A stretch of DNA of 64,000 bases from Pseudomonas hormoni (lineage in GTDB: Bacteria; Pseudomonadota; Gammaproteobacteria; Pseudomonadales; Pseudomonadaceae): positions 5,893,001 to 5,957,000 of the forward strand of contig NZ_CP075566.1 in the NCBI RefSeq assembly GCF_018502625.1, given 5' to 3'. The notes under the pieces were generated by a model. The model was not told the origin of the DNA, made no database searches, and worked only from the letters and a program-made list of their open reading frames with translations. The position numbers were made by a program, and so were the translations under genes. Of this stretch, positions 1-9,086 are shown in pieces. Every line of letters starts with the position of its first letter. Within the stretch, counting starts at the first letter, position 1.

Positions 1-180
1 CCGGCTAGGCATTGCTATAAGCGGAAAGGGCACGAGAGCGCTGACCCTTTTTGCGTTACAAACGGAAATTTCTCTGTGGCCTGGAGCGCTGTGGCAGTCG
101 ATCATCGAATGCTGCCGCAGTCATCTCCCGCCGCATTTTCCTTGAACCACGCCGCCCGATGAGCGGTGAATGAGGACTTT

Positions 181-1458
181 ATGAGCAAGACTAACGCATC
201 CCTGATGAAACGCCGCGAAGCCGCTGTACCACGCGGTGTTGGCCAGATTCACCCGATCTTCGCCGAGTCCGCGAAGAACGCTACCGTGACCGACGTTGAA
301 GGTCGCGAGTTCATCGACTTCGCCGGCGGTATCGCTGTGCTGAACACCGGTCACGTGCACCCGAAAATCATCGCCGCGGTGACCGAGCAGCTGAACAAGC
401 TGACCCACACTTGCTTCCAGGTACTGGCTTACGAGCCGTACGTAGAAGTGTGCGAAAAAATCAACGCCAAGGTCCCAGGTGATTTCGCCAAGAAAACCCT
501 GCTGGTCACCACCGGTTCCGAAGCTGTAGAAAACGCCGTGAAAATTGCGCGTGCCGCCACTGGCCGCGCTGGCGTGATCGCCTTCACCGGCGCTTACCAC
601 GGTCGCACCATGATGACCCTGGGCCTGACCGGTAAAGTCGTGCCTTACTCGGCCGGCATGGGCCTGATGCCAGGCGGCATCTTCCGCGCGCTGTACCCGA
701 ACGAACTGCACGGCGTGAGCATCGACGATTCGATCGCCAGCATCGAACGCATCTTCAAGAACGACGCCGAGCCGCGTGATATCGCTGCCATTATCATCGA
801 GCCGGTTCAGGGCGAAGGTGGTTTCTACGTCGCGCCTAAAGAGTTCATGAAGCGCCTGCGTGCTCTGTGCGACCAGCACGGCATCCTGCTGATTGCTGAC
901 GAAGTGCAAACCGGCGCTGGCCGTACCGGCACTTTCTTCGCCATGGAACAGATGGGCGTTGCTGCCGACCTGACCACCTTCGCCAAATCCATCGCTGGCG
1001 GCTTCCCGCTGGCCGGTGTGTGCGGCAAGGCCGAATACATGGACGCCATTGCTCCAGGCGGCCTGGGCGGCACCTACGCCGGTAGCCCGATCGCTTGCGC
1101 CGCGGCCCTGGCCGTGATGGAAGTGTTCGAAGAAGAGCACCTGCTGGATCGCTGCAAGGCTGTCGGCGAGCGTCTGGTTACTGGCCTGAAAGCCATCCAG
1201 GCCAAGTACCCGGTGATCGGCGAAGTCCGTGCCCTGGGCGCGATGATCGCGGTCGAGCTGTTCGTTGATGGCGACAGCCACAAGCCGAACGCTCCAGCGG
1301 TAGCCGCCGTTGTGGCCAAGGCTCGCGACAAGGGCTTGATCCTGCTGTCCTGCGGCACCTACGGCAACGTTCTGCGCGTCCTGGTACCGCTGACCTCGCC
1401 GGACGAGCAACTGGACAAAGGCCTGGCGATCATCGAAGAGTGCTTCTCGGAGCTCTGA
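181..1458 (+). CDS. gabT: 4-aminobutyrate aminotransferase
   Basis: This PLP-dependent class III aminotransferase moves the amino group of GABA to 2-oxoglutarate, giving succinate semialdehyde and glutamate in the cytoplasm. The 425-residue protein has the usual family length. It shows the cofactor-binding stretch TTGSEAVENAVK near residue 110, the IADEVQTGAGRTG block near 240, and the probable Schiff-base lysine in FAKSIAGGFP at about residue 269. The ATG at 181 is chosen because GAGG lies about six bases upstream; an in-frame GTG at 166 would add only five residues. In Pseudomonas gabD normally lies just upstream, so the operon probably begins outside the window. A strong terminator follows the stop codon. 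Nothing recognisable lies in bases 1-180. Confidence 0.97.
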   Translation: MSKTNASLMKRREAAVPRGVGQIHPIFAESAKNATVTDVEGREFIDFAGGIAVLNTGHVHPKIIAAVTEQLNKLTHTCFQVLAYEPYVEVCEKINAKVPGDFAKKTLLVTTGSEAVENAVKIARAATGRAGVIAFTGAYHGRTMMTLGLTGKVVPYSAGMGLMPGGIFRALYPNELHGVSIDDSIASIERIFKNDAEPRDIAAIIIEPVQGEGGFYVAPKEFMKRLRALCDQHGILLIADEVQTGAGRTGTFFAMEQMGVAADLTTFAKSIAGGFPLAGVCGKAEYMDAIAPGGLGGTYAGSPIACAAALAVMEVFEEEHLLDRCKAVGERLVTGLKAIQAKYPVIGEVRALGAMIAVELFVDGDSHKPNAPAVAAVVAKARDKGLILLSCGTYGNVLRVLVPLTSPDEQLDKGLAIIEECFSEL

Positions 1459-1479
1459 TCGATTTGTGAGCTGATCGAC

Positions 1480-1506
1480 AAAAAACCCGCTTCGGCGGGT
1501 TTTTTT
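1480..1506 (+). terminator. Rho-independent terminator after gabT
   Basis: The arms AAACCCGC and GCGGGTTT enclose a TTCG tetraloop and are followed by a run of T. It lies 22 bases past the gabT stop. The run of A before the hairpin could let it work on both strands. Confidence 0.93.
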
Positions 1507-1584
1507 ACGCCACCTGAAACACAACGCACTGTATCGAATGGCCAGCATTGACTAAGGTGCATGCATTGCCGAGGGAGTGTGCAA

Positions 1585-2799
1585 ATGACTGCTGTGGTTT
1601 TACCCGCCGTACCACGTGTGCTGATCGCCGAGGCTGACCCTTGGTCCCGCGACCTGCTCAAGCAGGTGCTGTTAAATGTGCGTTGTGATGCACGTCTCGA
1701 CCTGTGTGCCGATGGTCAGCAGGCGCTGGAGTTGCTGGCGGAAAATCCTTATGACCTGGTGATCGTCGACTGGGAGTTGCCCGGTGTCGATGGCTTGAAT
1801 GTCCTGCGCAGTGTCCGCCAGCGCAAACGCAATCCGCCGCTGCCTTTTATTCTGATGAGCAGCCGCAACGACAGTGCCAGTGTGCGCGAAGCGTTGCCCT
1901 TGGCGCCTGCGGCGTATCTGACCAAACCCCTGAACATGGAAAGCCTGACTCACCGTCTGCAGGATCTGTTGCTGAACGCCGGTGAAGAGGTGTCTTGTGA
2001 AGTGCCGACGTTGGCGCCCGGCATGACCTTGTCGGGGTACCTAGAGCGTCGTCGTGAGTTTGCCGACGGTGCGCCGCTGATGACCGACGTGCAACTGGCG
2101 GTCAAACGTAGCCTTAATCCCAACGGCCTTGACCTGAAACTCCTGGAAGAAGAAGTCCGCATTGATCCACAGATCACCGCAGTCCTGATTGCCGCCGCCA
2201 ACAGCGCGGCCCAGCATCATGGCGTCGCCGTACAAACCCTGTCCCAGGCGTTGCATCGATTGGGCACCGGGCAGAGCATGAACCTGATTCTGGGGTTGGC
2301 GCTCAAGCGCAGTGCACGGCTCAGCGATCCGTTGTTGGCGGACTATGCCGAGCGCTATTGGGAACTGTCGCTGCACACCGCTGAATATGCCCGGACACTG
2401 GCGCGCTTGCTGGATCTGGATCAGGAGCGGTGCTATTGCGCAGGGATGTTGCATCGCCTGGGTGATCTGGCGTTGCTGCTTTGTTTGCAGGAATGGAAAC
2501 AGGCCGGTGGCGAGCTGGATGAATGGGAGGAGGTGGGTGATGCCCTCGCCGAATTCGGCGCGGCGTACGGTTCCGCGCTGCGCACCCGCTGGCGCTTGCC
2601 TCTGGAGCTGCGAGAGCTGATTGCGGCGGTGTATCAGCTTGGCGGCGGGGTTTACTCCCGCGAGGCGCTGGTGATGAACATGGCGGCGCAGATGGCACGT
2701 CTGACCGAGCATGAGGGCATTGAGGCGCTGGCCAAGAGCCGGACGGCGCGGTTGCTCCAGATTGGTTTGCCGGAGCTGATTCGTTTGCGCAAAAAGTAA
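1585..2799 (+). CDS. Response regulator with receiver and HDOD domains
   Basis: The 404-residue protein begins with a CheY-like receiver (about residues 10-130). It shows the acidic pair in AEADPWSRD, the phospho-acceptor aspartate in LVIVDWELPG and the conserved lysine in AYLTKPLN. A linker leads to an HDOD domain (about 170-370) that contains AANSAAQHHG and a pseudo-HD region around CAGMLHRLGD. HDOD proteins are usually non-enzymatic signalling modules linked to motility, biofilm or stress, so the output here is unknown. The start at 1585 is preferred because GAGGGA lies eight bases upstream; an earlier in-frame ATG at 1561 lacks such a site. No histidine kinase is adjacent, so the partner must be encoded elsewhere. 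Confidence 0.85.
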   Translation: MTAVVLPAVPRVLIAEADPWSRDLLKQVLLNVRCDARLDLCADGQQALELLAENPYDLVIVDWELPGVDGLNVLRSVRQRKRNPPLPFILMSSRNDSASVREALPLAPAAYLTKPLNMESLTHRLQDLLLNAGEEVSCEVPTLAPGMTLSGYLERRREFADGAPLMTDVQLAVKRSLNPNGLDLKLLEEEVRIDPQITAVLIAAANSAAQHHGVAVQTLSQALHRLGTGQSMNLILGLALKRSARLSDPLLADYAERYWELSLHTAEYARTLARLLDLDQERCYCAGMLHRLGDLALLLCLQEWKQAGGELDEWEEVGDALAEFGAAYGSALRTRWRLPLELRELIAAVYQLGGGVYSREALVMNMAAQMARLTEHEGIEALAKSRTARLLQIGLPELIRLRKK

Positions 2800-2826
2800 G
2801 CCGATCCCTTGTAGGAGCGGGCCAGT

Positions 2827-2917
2827 GTGGCGAGGGAGCTTGCTCCCGCTGGACTGCGCAGCAGTCCTGTTTTTTAGGGCCGCTTCGCGATCCAGCGGGA
2901 GCAAGCTCCCTCGTCAC
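2827..2917. repeat. REPIN (inverted REP pair)
   Basis: The inward-facing copies GTGGCGAGGGAGCTTGCTCC and its complement are separated by about 40 bases that include a smaller GC-rich hairpin. It fills the space between two convergent genes. Confidence 0.85.
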
Positions 2918-2929
2918 AAAAGCCCGCTG

Positions 2930-3919
2930 TCAGCCGGAGATGATCCGGTTCTTGCCCTGGCGTTTCGCTTCATACATCGCCGCATCCGCCCGGGCAAACA
3001 GGTTCTCGACGCTTTCATCCTCGGCGGTCAGGCTGGTCAAGCCCTGGCTGACGGTGATGCCGAACGTCTGGTGGTCATGGGTGAAGCTCAATCGCTGAAT
3101 CTCCCGTTGCAGACGCTCGGCCACTTGCATGGCCATGTCTGGCGCGCAGCCGGGAAACACCGCGGCGAATTCCTCGCCACCGATCCGACCAAACACATCG
3201 CCGCGACGCAACGCCCCGCGACCGGTCTCGGCGATGTGTTGCAGTACGTTGTCGCCTTCAGGGTGACCGTAAGTGTCGTTGATCACCTTGAAGTCATCGA
3301 TGTCCAGCAGCAGAAACGCCAGCGGCGCGCCCTGTTGGCGAGACAGTTCGAACTCATGATGGGCGCAGTCGAAGAAATGCCGGCGATTGCTGCTCTGGGT
3401 CAGAACGTCGGTGGTGGCCAGGCGATGCAGCTCGCTTTCCATCTGCTTCTTTTCGGTGATGTCTTCAGCAATGCCGACGATGATCAGCGGCTGGCCCGGT
3501 TCGGCCTGACGGTTGATGAAGCACTTGTCACTGAGCCAGCGCACTTGGCCGTCGGCGGCGATGATGCGGTACTCGCGGTCTTCAACGGCGCCTTTTTCCA
3601 GCACTTCGGCGAGGCTGCGCTCAGCGTACTCCAGATCGTCGGGGTAAATGCTGTCACGCCACTGGTTGGAGTCGGAGAGCAACAGGCCTGCGGAACGGCC
3701 GAAAATCCGTTCATAGGCGGGGCTCACGTAGAGCACCTGACGGGTTTCCCAGTTGAATGCCCAAAGCACCGCGTTGACGCTGACCAGCAGGGAGCTGAAC
3801 AGCTGTTCGCGTTCGCTCAGGCGTGCGACTTCGCCTTGGGCGTGCATCAGCGCCATCAGGGTTTGCGCGGCCTCGGGCCACTGGGGTAGGGATGAGTCTT
3901 GGAGGTTCTTGGTGACCAT
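2930..3919 (-). CDS. Diguanylate cyclase with PAS domain
   Basis: The 329-residue soluble protein has an N-terminal PAS/PAC sensor (about residues 40-155; PAC hallmark IIVGIAEDITEKKQ). A GGDEF domain (about 160-325) follows and has the active-site motif RIGGEEF. An RRGD sequence sits exactly five residues before GGEEF, which is the inhibitory I-site position. The protein is therefore expected to make c-di-GMP and to be subject to product inhibition. The ATG at 3919 is preferred; a TTG at 3934 is possible and neither has a strong Shine-Dalgarno sequence. It is convergent with the receiver-HDOD gene. The signal sensed by the PAS domain cannot be read from the sequence. Confidence 0.9.
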   Translation of the reverse strand: MVTKNLQDSSLPQWPEAAQTLMALMHAQGEVARLSEREQLFSSLLVSVNAVLWAFNWETRQVLYVSPAYERIFGRSAGLLLSDSNQWRDSIYPDDLEYAERSLAEVLEKGAVEDREYRIIAADGQVRWLSDKCFINRQAEPGQPLIIVGIAEDITEKKQMESELHRLATTDVLTQSSNRRHFFDCAHHEFELSRQQGAPLAFLLLDIDDFKVINDTYGHPEGDNVLQHIAETGRGALRRGDVFGRIGGEEFAAVFPGCAPDMAMQVAERLQREIQRLSFTHDHQTFGITVSQGLTSLTAEDESVENLFARADAAMYEAKRQGKNRIISG

Positions 3920-4034
3920 CGACACAAATCTCAAAGGGCGTGCCGCGTATTCGACAGCGGTCGCAACAAAGCCCGCCGTAGTGGCGAAGTGTCTTTGAGA
4001 TAGGGGATTTGGAGCTTAGTTCCCGCCTTGGGTT

Positions 4035-4146
4035 GTGAGGGGGCTTGCTCCTGCCGGGCGGTACTGGCGACGCGTTTATTCGGTTAAAACGCGTCGCCAA
4101 TTTTACGGCGACTTCGTCGCCGAGCGGGAGCAAGCTCCCTCGCCAC
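4035..4146. repeat. REPIN, left arm degenerate
   Basis: The right arm AGCGGGAGCAAGCTCCCTCG is canonical. The left arm reads GTGAGGGGGCTTGCTCCTGC and has drifted. The spacer holds an inner hairpin built on GGCGACGCG. Confidence 0.7.
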
Positions 4147-4166
4147 AGGCAAGCCCCTCAGCAGGG

Positions 4167-5351
4167 TCAGACAGCGGCAGGGCGCAGGGAGTAGGTTTTC
4201 AACTGATCGGCAAAGTCGCGCAGGGATTGAATCCCGCTGGCTTCGGCTTCGTGTACCCAATCCTTGATGGCGGCCAGCATGTCGTGACCATTTGAGCTGG
4301 TCTTGACCCAGATCTGCTGCAGGGCCAGTCGTTTCTCGTAAATTACCTTCAGCGCCTGGCTGTGCTCGAGCATGGTCTGGATGCGTACGTGGTGCTTGTC
4401 ATCGAGCAGGCTGGTTTCCCGGGAGAGAAGGCGTTTGGCCCGATGGAACTGGTGACGGACCGAGTGATCGACCTTCTCCAGTTCCTGTTTGACCAGCGGC
4501 GCGATCACCAATTTGCGGTACTGGGCCATGATCTGGAAGCGGTTGTTGAGGATGGCCATGGCGGTGTCCATGTCCAGGCTGCCTTTACCTTCGACCCGGT
4601 GGGCGATCGGGGCAACCCGTTGAACCTTGGCCAGACGCAGGAAACTGAAGACCTGGATCCAGGCCCAGCCGAGGTCGAACTCCCACTTCTTCACCGACAG
4701 TTTTGCCGAGTTAGGGTAGGTGTGATGGTTATTATGCAGTTCTTCACCGCCGATCAGGATGCCCCAAGGCACCAGGTTGGTCGCCGCATCGCGGCATTCG
4801 AAGTTGCGGTAGCCGACGGCATGGCCCAGGCCATTGACCACTCCGGCGGCCCAAACCGGAATCCACATCATCTGGATGGCCCAAATGGTGATACCGATGG
4901 TGCCGAACAGCAGCAGGTCGATGACGGCCATGATCGCCACGCCCAGCAGCGGAAAACGGCTGTAGAGGTTGCGTTCGATCCAGTCTTCGGGGCAGTTCTT
5001 GCCGTAGATGCGCAGCGTCTCGGGGTTTTCCGCCTCGGCGCGGTACAGCTCGGCGCCTTTGCGCAGGACGGTGGATAAACCCTTGATGACCGGGCTGTGC
5101 GGGTCATCGACGGTTTCGCATTTGGCGTGATGCTTGCGGTGGATGGCGGTCCACTCGCGGGTGTTCTGCGCCGTGGTCAGCCACAGCCAGAAGCGGAAGA
5201 AATGTTTCAGCCCTGCATTGAGCTCGAGGGAGCGATGGGCTGAATAACGATGCAGATAGACCGTGACGCCGATAATCGTAACGTGGGTCATCAGCAGGGT
5301 GACTGCCACCAGTGACCAGGGCGACAAGCCGAGAAAACCTTCGTACCACAT
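4167..5351 (-). CDS. desA: Delta-9 acyl-lipid/acyl-CoA fatty acid desaturase
   Basis: This is an integral-membrane di-iron desaturase of 394 residues, the same length as P. aeruginosa DesA as I recall it. The three histidine boxes are visible: HRYSAH near residue 34, HRKHH near 70 and HNNHH near 210. Hydrophobic segments flank them. The enzyme introduces a double bond into acyl chains of membrane lipids and helps adjust membrane fluidity. It is divergent from the GGDEF/EAL gene at 5487, as in P. aeruginosa (PA0286/PA0285). The C-terminal third is rich in charged helices. The family is certain, but the exact substrate form (phospholipid or acyl-CoA) is not shown by sequence. Confidence 0.93.
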   Translation of the reverse strand: MWYEGFLGLSPWSLVAVTLLMTHVTIIGVTVYLHRYSAHRSLELNAGLKHFFRFWLWLTTAQNTREWTAIHRKHHAKCETVDDPHSPVIKGLSTVLRKGAELYRAEAENPETLRIYGKNCPEDWIERNLYSRFPLLGVAIMAVIDLLLFGTIGITIWAIQMMWIPVWAAGVVNGLGHAVGYRNFECRDAATNLVPWGILIGGEELHNNHHTYPNSAKLSVKKWEFDLGWAWIQVFSFLRLAKVQRVAPIAHRVEGKGSLDMDTAMAILNNRFQIMAQYRKLVIAPLVKQELEKVDHSVRHQFHRAKRLLSRETSLLDDKHHVRIQTMLEHSQALKVIYEKRLALQQIWVKTSSNGHDMLAAIKDWVHEAEASGIQSLRDFADQLKTYSLRPAAV

Positions 5352-5460
5352 AGGCTATAGGGCCCTCGAAAAAGAAAAGAACAGCCGTTGCATTATCACT
5401 AAGCCCACAGATAAAACCAGTCGCCCTTTCAGATAAGAGTGGCTGGATGTTTCTTTAACC

Positions 5461-5466
5461 TATAAT
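5461..5466 (+). promoter_or_regulatory. Possible -10 box upstream of the GGDEF/EAL gene
   Basis: A perfect TATAAT hexamer lies 20 bases before the ATG at 5487, in the 135-base divergent region. No convincing -35 box was found at the right distance, so the call is tentative. Confidence 0.35.
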
Positions 5467-5486
5467 TCCAACCCTTTTGTAGGGAC

Positions 5487-7418
5487 ATGGACGGCCGAAT
5501 GTCTGCCACCTATCGCGACGCTTTGCGTGCAGCGCTGCTTTACCTGTTGTTTTCCGTAGTCTGGCTGCAGTTCAGTGGTTATTTATTGAACAGTTTCTTC
5601 GATAGCTCTGACGAGCTGCTGCGGTGGCAACTGATCAACGGTTACGCCTGGGTCGTGCTGAGCGCCGGGTTGATCTTTATTGCTCGAGCGCGCTTGCTCC
5701 GTTGCCTGGGCATCGGCACCACATTGCGTGAGCGCCAAGAAGATCGCGAGCGTTTGCGTCAGGCGGCCGCCGTGTTCGATTGCACCCGCGAAGGCGTGCT
5801 GGTCACCAATAGCAAGGGGGTGATCGTCCACGTGAATCGGGCGTTCATGGAAATCACCGGCTATCAGCGCGAAGAAGTCTTGGGTCAGCAGCCCAGCCTG
5901 TTCAAGTCCGGCCATCACCCGGCAGCGTTCTACCAGGCGATGTTTGCGGCACTGAACAGTTGCGGCGAATGGAGCGGGGAAATCTGGAACCGCCGCAAAA
6001 GTGGTGAAATCTACCCGCAATGGCAGACGATCCGCCTGATTCACGACGACCAGGGCCTGCTCAGTCACTACGTTGCGGTGTTCTCCGACATCAGCGCGAT
6101 CAAGGATTCCGAGCACGAGCTCAAATACCTGGCTCACCACGATCCGCTGACCGATCTGCCCAACCGCCTGCTGTTCACCGACCGTGCCGAGCAGGCATTG
6201 GCGTCGGCGCAGATCCACAAGCGCGGCTGCGCGTTGCTGATGATCGATCTGGATCACTTCAAGATGATCAACGACAGCCTCGGGCACACGATTGGTGACC
6301 AGCTGCTCAAGGCCGTGGCCGAACGCTTGAAGGCCATGTTCGGCCCGGGCATCACGTTGGCGCGGCTGGGCGGCGATGAGTTCGCCGTGTTGGCTGAAAG
6401 TTGTCCGCAGTTGGTGCATGCCGCGGCATTGGCTCAGCGCATCCTCGACGGTCTCAAGGAGCCGTCCCACATTGACGGCCATCAACTGTTCATCAACGCC
6501 AGCATCGGCATCAGTCTGTTCCCCAGCGATGCCTTGAGCGCTGAACAACTGCTGCGTAACGCCGACTCGGCCTTGTTCAAGGCCAAGAGCGCTGGCCGCG
6601 ATGGTTACGCGCTCTACACCGAAGAATTGACCGCTCATGCCCAGCAACGGGTCGAGACCGCGTTCGAACTGCGTCGCGCGCTGGAGCAGCAGGAGTTGCG
6701 GGTGTATTACCAACCGGTGCACGACCTCAAGAGCCGTCGTCTGGTGGGCGTCGAGGCGCTGGTGCGCTGGGAGCACCCGCAACGGGGCCTGGTGTCGCCA
6801 GCGGAATTCATCCCCATTGCAGAACGCACCGGGTTGATCGCCGAGATCGATGCCTGGGTCATGCGCCAGGCGTGTCAGCAGATGTGCCTTTGGCAGCAGG
6901 CCGGAGTGGTGTTGTCGTTTGTCGCGGTGAATGTTTCGTCACGACTGTTTGCTCGCCGTGAGCTGTTTCAGCAGGTGGCGCAGGTGCTGCATGAAACCGG
7001 GCTGGATCCGGCGTATCTGGAACTGGAAGTCACCGAAAGCGCGGTGATGGACGACCCGGAAGTAGCGCTGGAGCAGATGCATCGCTTGCGCGAGCTCGGC
7101 GTGCGGCTGGCCATCGATGACTTTGGCACTGGGTATTCGTCGTTGTTGCGACTCAAGCGTTTGCCGGTGCAGAAGCTCAAGATCGATCAGGGCTTCGTCG
7201 CCGGGTTACCGTGGGATGAGGACGATGGGGCCATCGTGCGCGTGATCATCGCCCTGGCGCAGAGCATGGGAATGCAGGTGCATGCTGAAGGGATCGAGCA
7301 GGTCGAGCAGGCGAGTTTCCTTCTTGAACAGAGTTGCGATCTGGGGCAGGGGTACTGGTTTGGACGGCCGGTTCCGGCTGAGCAACTCGATTGGATGTGT
7401 GCGCCCGAAATCCACTGA
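5487..7418 (+). CDS. Membrane PAS-GGDEF-EAL c-di-GMP signalling protein
   Basis: The 643-residue protein starts with two hydrophobic segments (about residues 10-30 and 45-65). A PAS domain follows (about 95-215, with GVIVHVNRAFMEITGY), then GGDEF (about 225-385; LARLGGDEFAVL) and EAL (about 395-640; VGVEALVRWEHP and IDDFGTGYSSL). The GGDEF motif is intact but no RxxD I-site precedes it. The EAL catalytic signature looks complete, so phosphodiesterase activity is likely and cyclase activity possible. The ATG at 5487 has AGGGA only one base away, so the ATG at 5499 (spacing 13) is an alternative. It matches the PA0285 position beside desA. Confidence 0.92.
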   Translation: MDGRMSATYRDALRAALLYLLFSVVWLQFSGYLLNSFFDSSDELLRWQLINGYAWVVLSAGLIFIARARLLRCLGIGTTLRERQEDRERLRQAAAVFDCTREGVLVTNSKGVIVHVNRAFMEITGYQREEVLGQQPSLFKSGHHPAAFYQAMFAALNSCGEWSGEIWNRRKSGEIYPQWQTIRLIHDDQGLLSHYVAVFSDISAIKDSEHELKYLAHHDPLTDLPNRLLFTDRAEQALASAQIHKRGCALLMIDLDHFKMINDSLGHTIGDQLLKAVAERLKAMFGPGITLARLGGDEFAVLAESCPQLVHAAALAQRILDGLKEPSHIDGHQLFINASIGISLFPSDALSAEQLLRNADSALFKAKSAGRDGYALYTEELTAHAQQRVETAFELRRALEQQELRVYYQPVHDLKSRRLVGVEALVRWEHPQRGLVSPAEFIPIAERTGLIAEIDAWVMRQACQQMCLWQQAGVVLSFVAVNVSSRLFARRELFQQVAQVLHETGLDPAYLELEVTESAVMDDPEVALEQMHRLRELGVRLAIDDFGTGYSSLLRLKRLPVQKLKIDQGFVAGLPWDEDDGAIVRVIIALAQSMGMQVHAEGIEQVEQASFLLEQSCDLGQGYWFGRPVPAEQLDWMCAPEIH

Positions 7419-7452
7419 CCAAGCAAAAATTACCGCCACACACAGACCCCCT

Positions 7453-7538
7453 CTAGGAGCATGGCTTGCCAGCGAAGGCGACCTCGATATCTGCATGAAT
7501 TTCAAGGTCCTCTTCGCTGGCAAGCCATGCTCCTACAG
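7453..7538. repeat. Divergent REP-like inverted repeat
   Basis: The arms TAGGAGCATGGCTTGCCAGC and complement flank about 40 bases. The core GCATGGCTTGCCAGCGAA differs from the other REP types in the window. It lies downstream of the GGDEF/EAL gene. Confidence 0.75.
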
Positions 7539-7641
7539 GGATCGCGTATGGGCAAAAGATGGTTGCGATTTTTGAATCTTTGATGCGTCACGCACACGTA
7601 AATCCTCGTCCCGGCAAACATTTTATTCTGGTTATATAAAC

Positions 7642-7680
7642 ATTCTTAAATAGTCTTTTTAAGAATATCCGCACCTATCT
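7642..7680 (+). promoter_or_regulatory. Putative sulfur-starvation control region of oscA-sbp
   Basis: An inverted repeat ATTCTTAAA (7642-7650) / TTTAAGAAT (7658-7666) sits in an AT-rich stretch of an otherwise GC-rich region. GAATAT at 7663 and CCTATCT at 7674 recur upstream of the hydrolase at 16363 and of tcyJ. It is a good candidate for CysB binding, inferred from context only. Confidence 0.45.
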
Positions 7681-7749
7681 ACTATTGGCCTCACGCCGCA
7701 AGCAGTGCCGGACACTGCCAGGCAACCTCTCAGTCGAAGGAGCAGCACC

Positions 7750-7932
7750 ATGAGCGCATCCCTGCGTAGCGTTGACGGTCAAGACGAAGCCACCATCTTG
7801 CGTGAGATCCAGAGCGCCTTGCGCGACCTGCGGTTCGGCGCCGTGGAAATCACCGTGCACAACGCTCAGGTGGTCCAGATCGAACGCAAAGAAAAATTCC
7901 GTTTGCAGAACCCGAGCAACAAACCGAGCTAA
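7750..7932 (+). CDS. oscA: OscA-like small protein, DUF2292 (YezD) family
   Basis: The 60-residue protein has the DUF2292 core IQSALRDLRFGAVEITVHNA followed by VVQIERKEKFRL. OscA was described in Pseudomonas corrugata as needed for use of organosulfur compounds when sulfur demand is high, for example under chromate stress. It sits 70 bases before sbp and behind a shared AT-rich control region, matching PA0284 beside sbp (PA0283). An AAGGAGCAGCACC leader gives a good ribosome binding site for the ATG. The biochemical function of the family is unknown. Confidence 0.9.
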   Translation: MSASLRSVDGQDEATILREIQSALRDLRFGAVEITVHNAQVVQIERKEKFRLQNPSNKPS

Positions 7933-8002
7933 ACAACCGGCAACCCGATTCCCGCAACCATAAAAAAAAGCCAACACACTAAGAATTCCAGGAGCTTTCA
8001 CC

Positions 8003-9016
8003 ATGTCGTCGATTCGTCATTTCGCTTTGGCCGCCCTGGCCAGTGCCCTTTTTGCGGGTTCCGCGGTTGCAAAGGATTACGAGCTGCTCAATGTGTCTTA
8101 CGACCCGACTCGCGAGCTGTATCAGGATTACAACGCTGAGTTCGTGAAGTTCTGGCAGAAAGATCACGCTGGCGACAACGTGAAGATCCAGCAATCCCAC
8201 GGTGGTTCGGGCAAACAGGGCCGTGCGGTCATCGACGGTCTGCGCGCTGACGTAGTGACTCTGGCCCTGGCCGGTGACATCGACGAAATCGCCAAGCTCG
8301 GCAAGACCCTGCCGGCGGACTGGCAGAAGCGTCTGCCGGAAGCGAGCACGCCGTACACCTCGACCATCGTGTTCCTGGTGCGCAAGGGCAACCCTAAAGG
8401 CATCAAGGACTGGGGCGACCTGGTCAAGAACGACGTGTCGGTCATCACCCCGAACCCGAAAACCTCGGGCGGTGCACGCTGGAACTTCCTCGCGGCCTGG
8501 GCCTATGGCCTGAAAGCCAACGGCGGTGACGAGGCCAAGGCCAAGGAATACGTACAAACCCTGTTCAAGCACGTGCCAGTGCTGGACACCGGCGCTCGCG
8601 GTTCGACCATCACCTTCGTCAACAACGGTCAGGGTGACGTGTTGCTGGCCTGGGAAAACGAAGCCTTCCTGGCCCTGAAAGAAGACGGTGGCGCCGACAA
8701 GTTCGAAATCGTCGTGCCTTCGCTGTCGATCCTCGCTGAGCCGCCGGTCGCTGTCGTCGACAAGAATGCCGAGAAGAAAGGCAACGAGCAGATCGCCGAA
8801 GCGTACCTCAAGCACCTGTACAGCCCGGCCGGTCAGGAAATCGCGGCAAAAAACTTCTATCGTCCACGTGACAAGGATGTGGCCGCCAAATACGCCAAGC
8901 AGTTCCCGACACTGGACCTGGTGACCATCGACAAGGACTTCGGCGGCTGGAAAACCGCGCAACCGAAATTCTTCAACGACGGTGGCGTGTTCGACCAGAT
9001 CTACTCGGCGCAGTAA
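8003..9016 (+). CDS. sbp: Periplasmic sulfate-binding protein
   Basis: The 337-residue protein captures sulfate in the periplasm and delivers it to CysTWA. A Sec signal peptide ends at SAVA-KDY (about residue 23). The mature part begins with the family signature [13 protein letters not shown] and contains [23 protein letters not shown] precedes the ATG. A hairpin lies between this gene and cysT, which would allow the binding protein to be made in excess of the membrane components. Confidence 0.96.
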   Translation: MSSIRHFALAALASALFAGSAVAKDYELLNVSYDPTRELYQDYNAEFVKFWQKDHAGDNVKIQQSHGGSGKQGRAVIDGLRADVVTLALAGDIDEIAKLGKTLPADWQKRLPEASTPYTSTIVFLVRKGNPKGIKDWGDLVKNDVSVITPNPKTSGGARWNFLAAWAYGLKANGGDEAKAKEYVQTLFKHVPVLDTGARGSTITFVNNGQGDVLLAWENEAFLALKEDGGADKFEIVVPSLSILAEPPVAVVDKNAEKKGNEQIAEAYLKHLYSPAGQEIAAKNFYRPRDKDVAAKYAKQFPTLDLVTIDKDFGGWKTAQPKFFNDGGVFDQIYSAQ

Positions 9017-9036
9017 TCTGCTGTAGGTCATAAACG

Positions 9037-9060
9037 AGCCCCGATTTAACCGTCGGGGCT
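9037..9060 (+). terminator. Hairpin between sbp and cysT
   Basis: The perfect 8-bp arms AGCCCCGA and TCGGGGCT are followed by only a short T stretch (TTG). It is probably a partial terminator or RNA-stabilising hairpin in the sbp-cysT gap. Confidence 0.7.
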
Positions 9061-9086
9061 TTGCGCGTTCTCAACCAAGGACTTTT

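Noticed and set aside
121..1548. Long minus-strand open frame across gabT (475 codons)
   Set aside because: It is the antisense shadow of gabT, with no recognisable domain; codon use and homology favour the plus strand.
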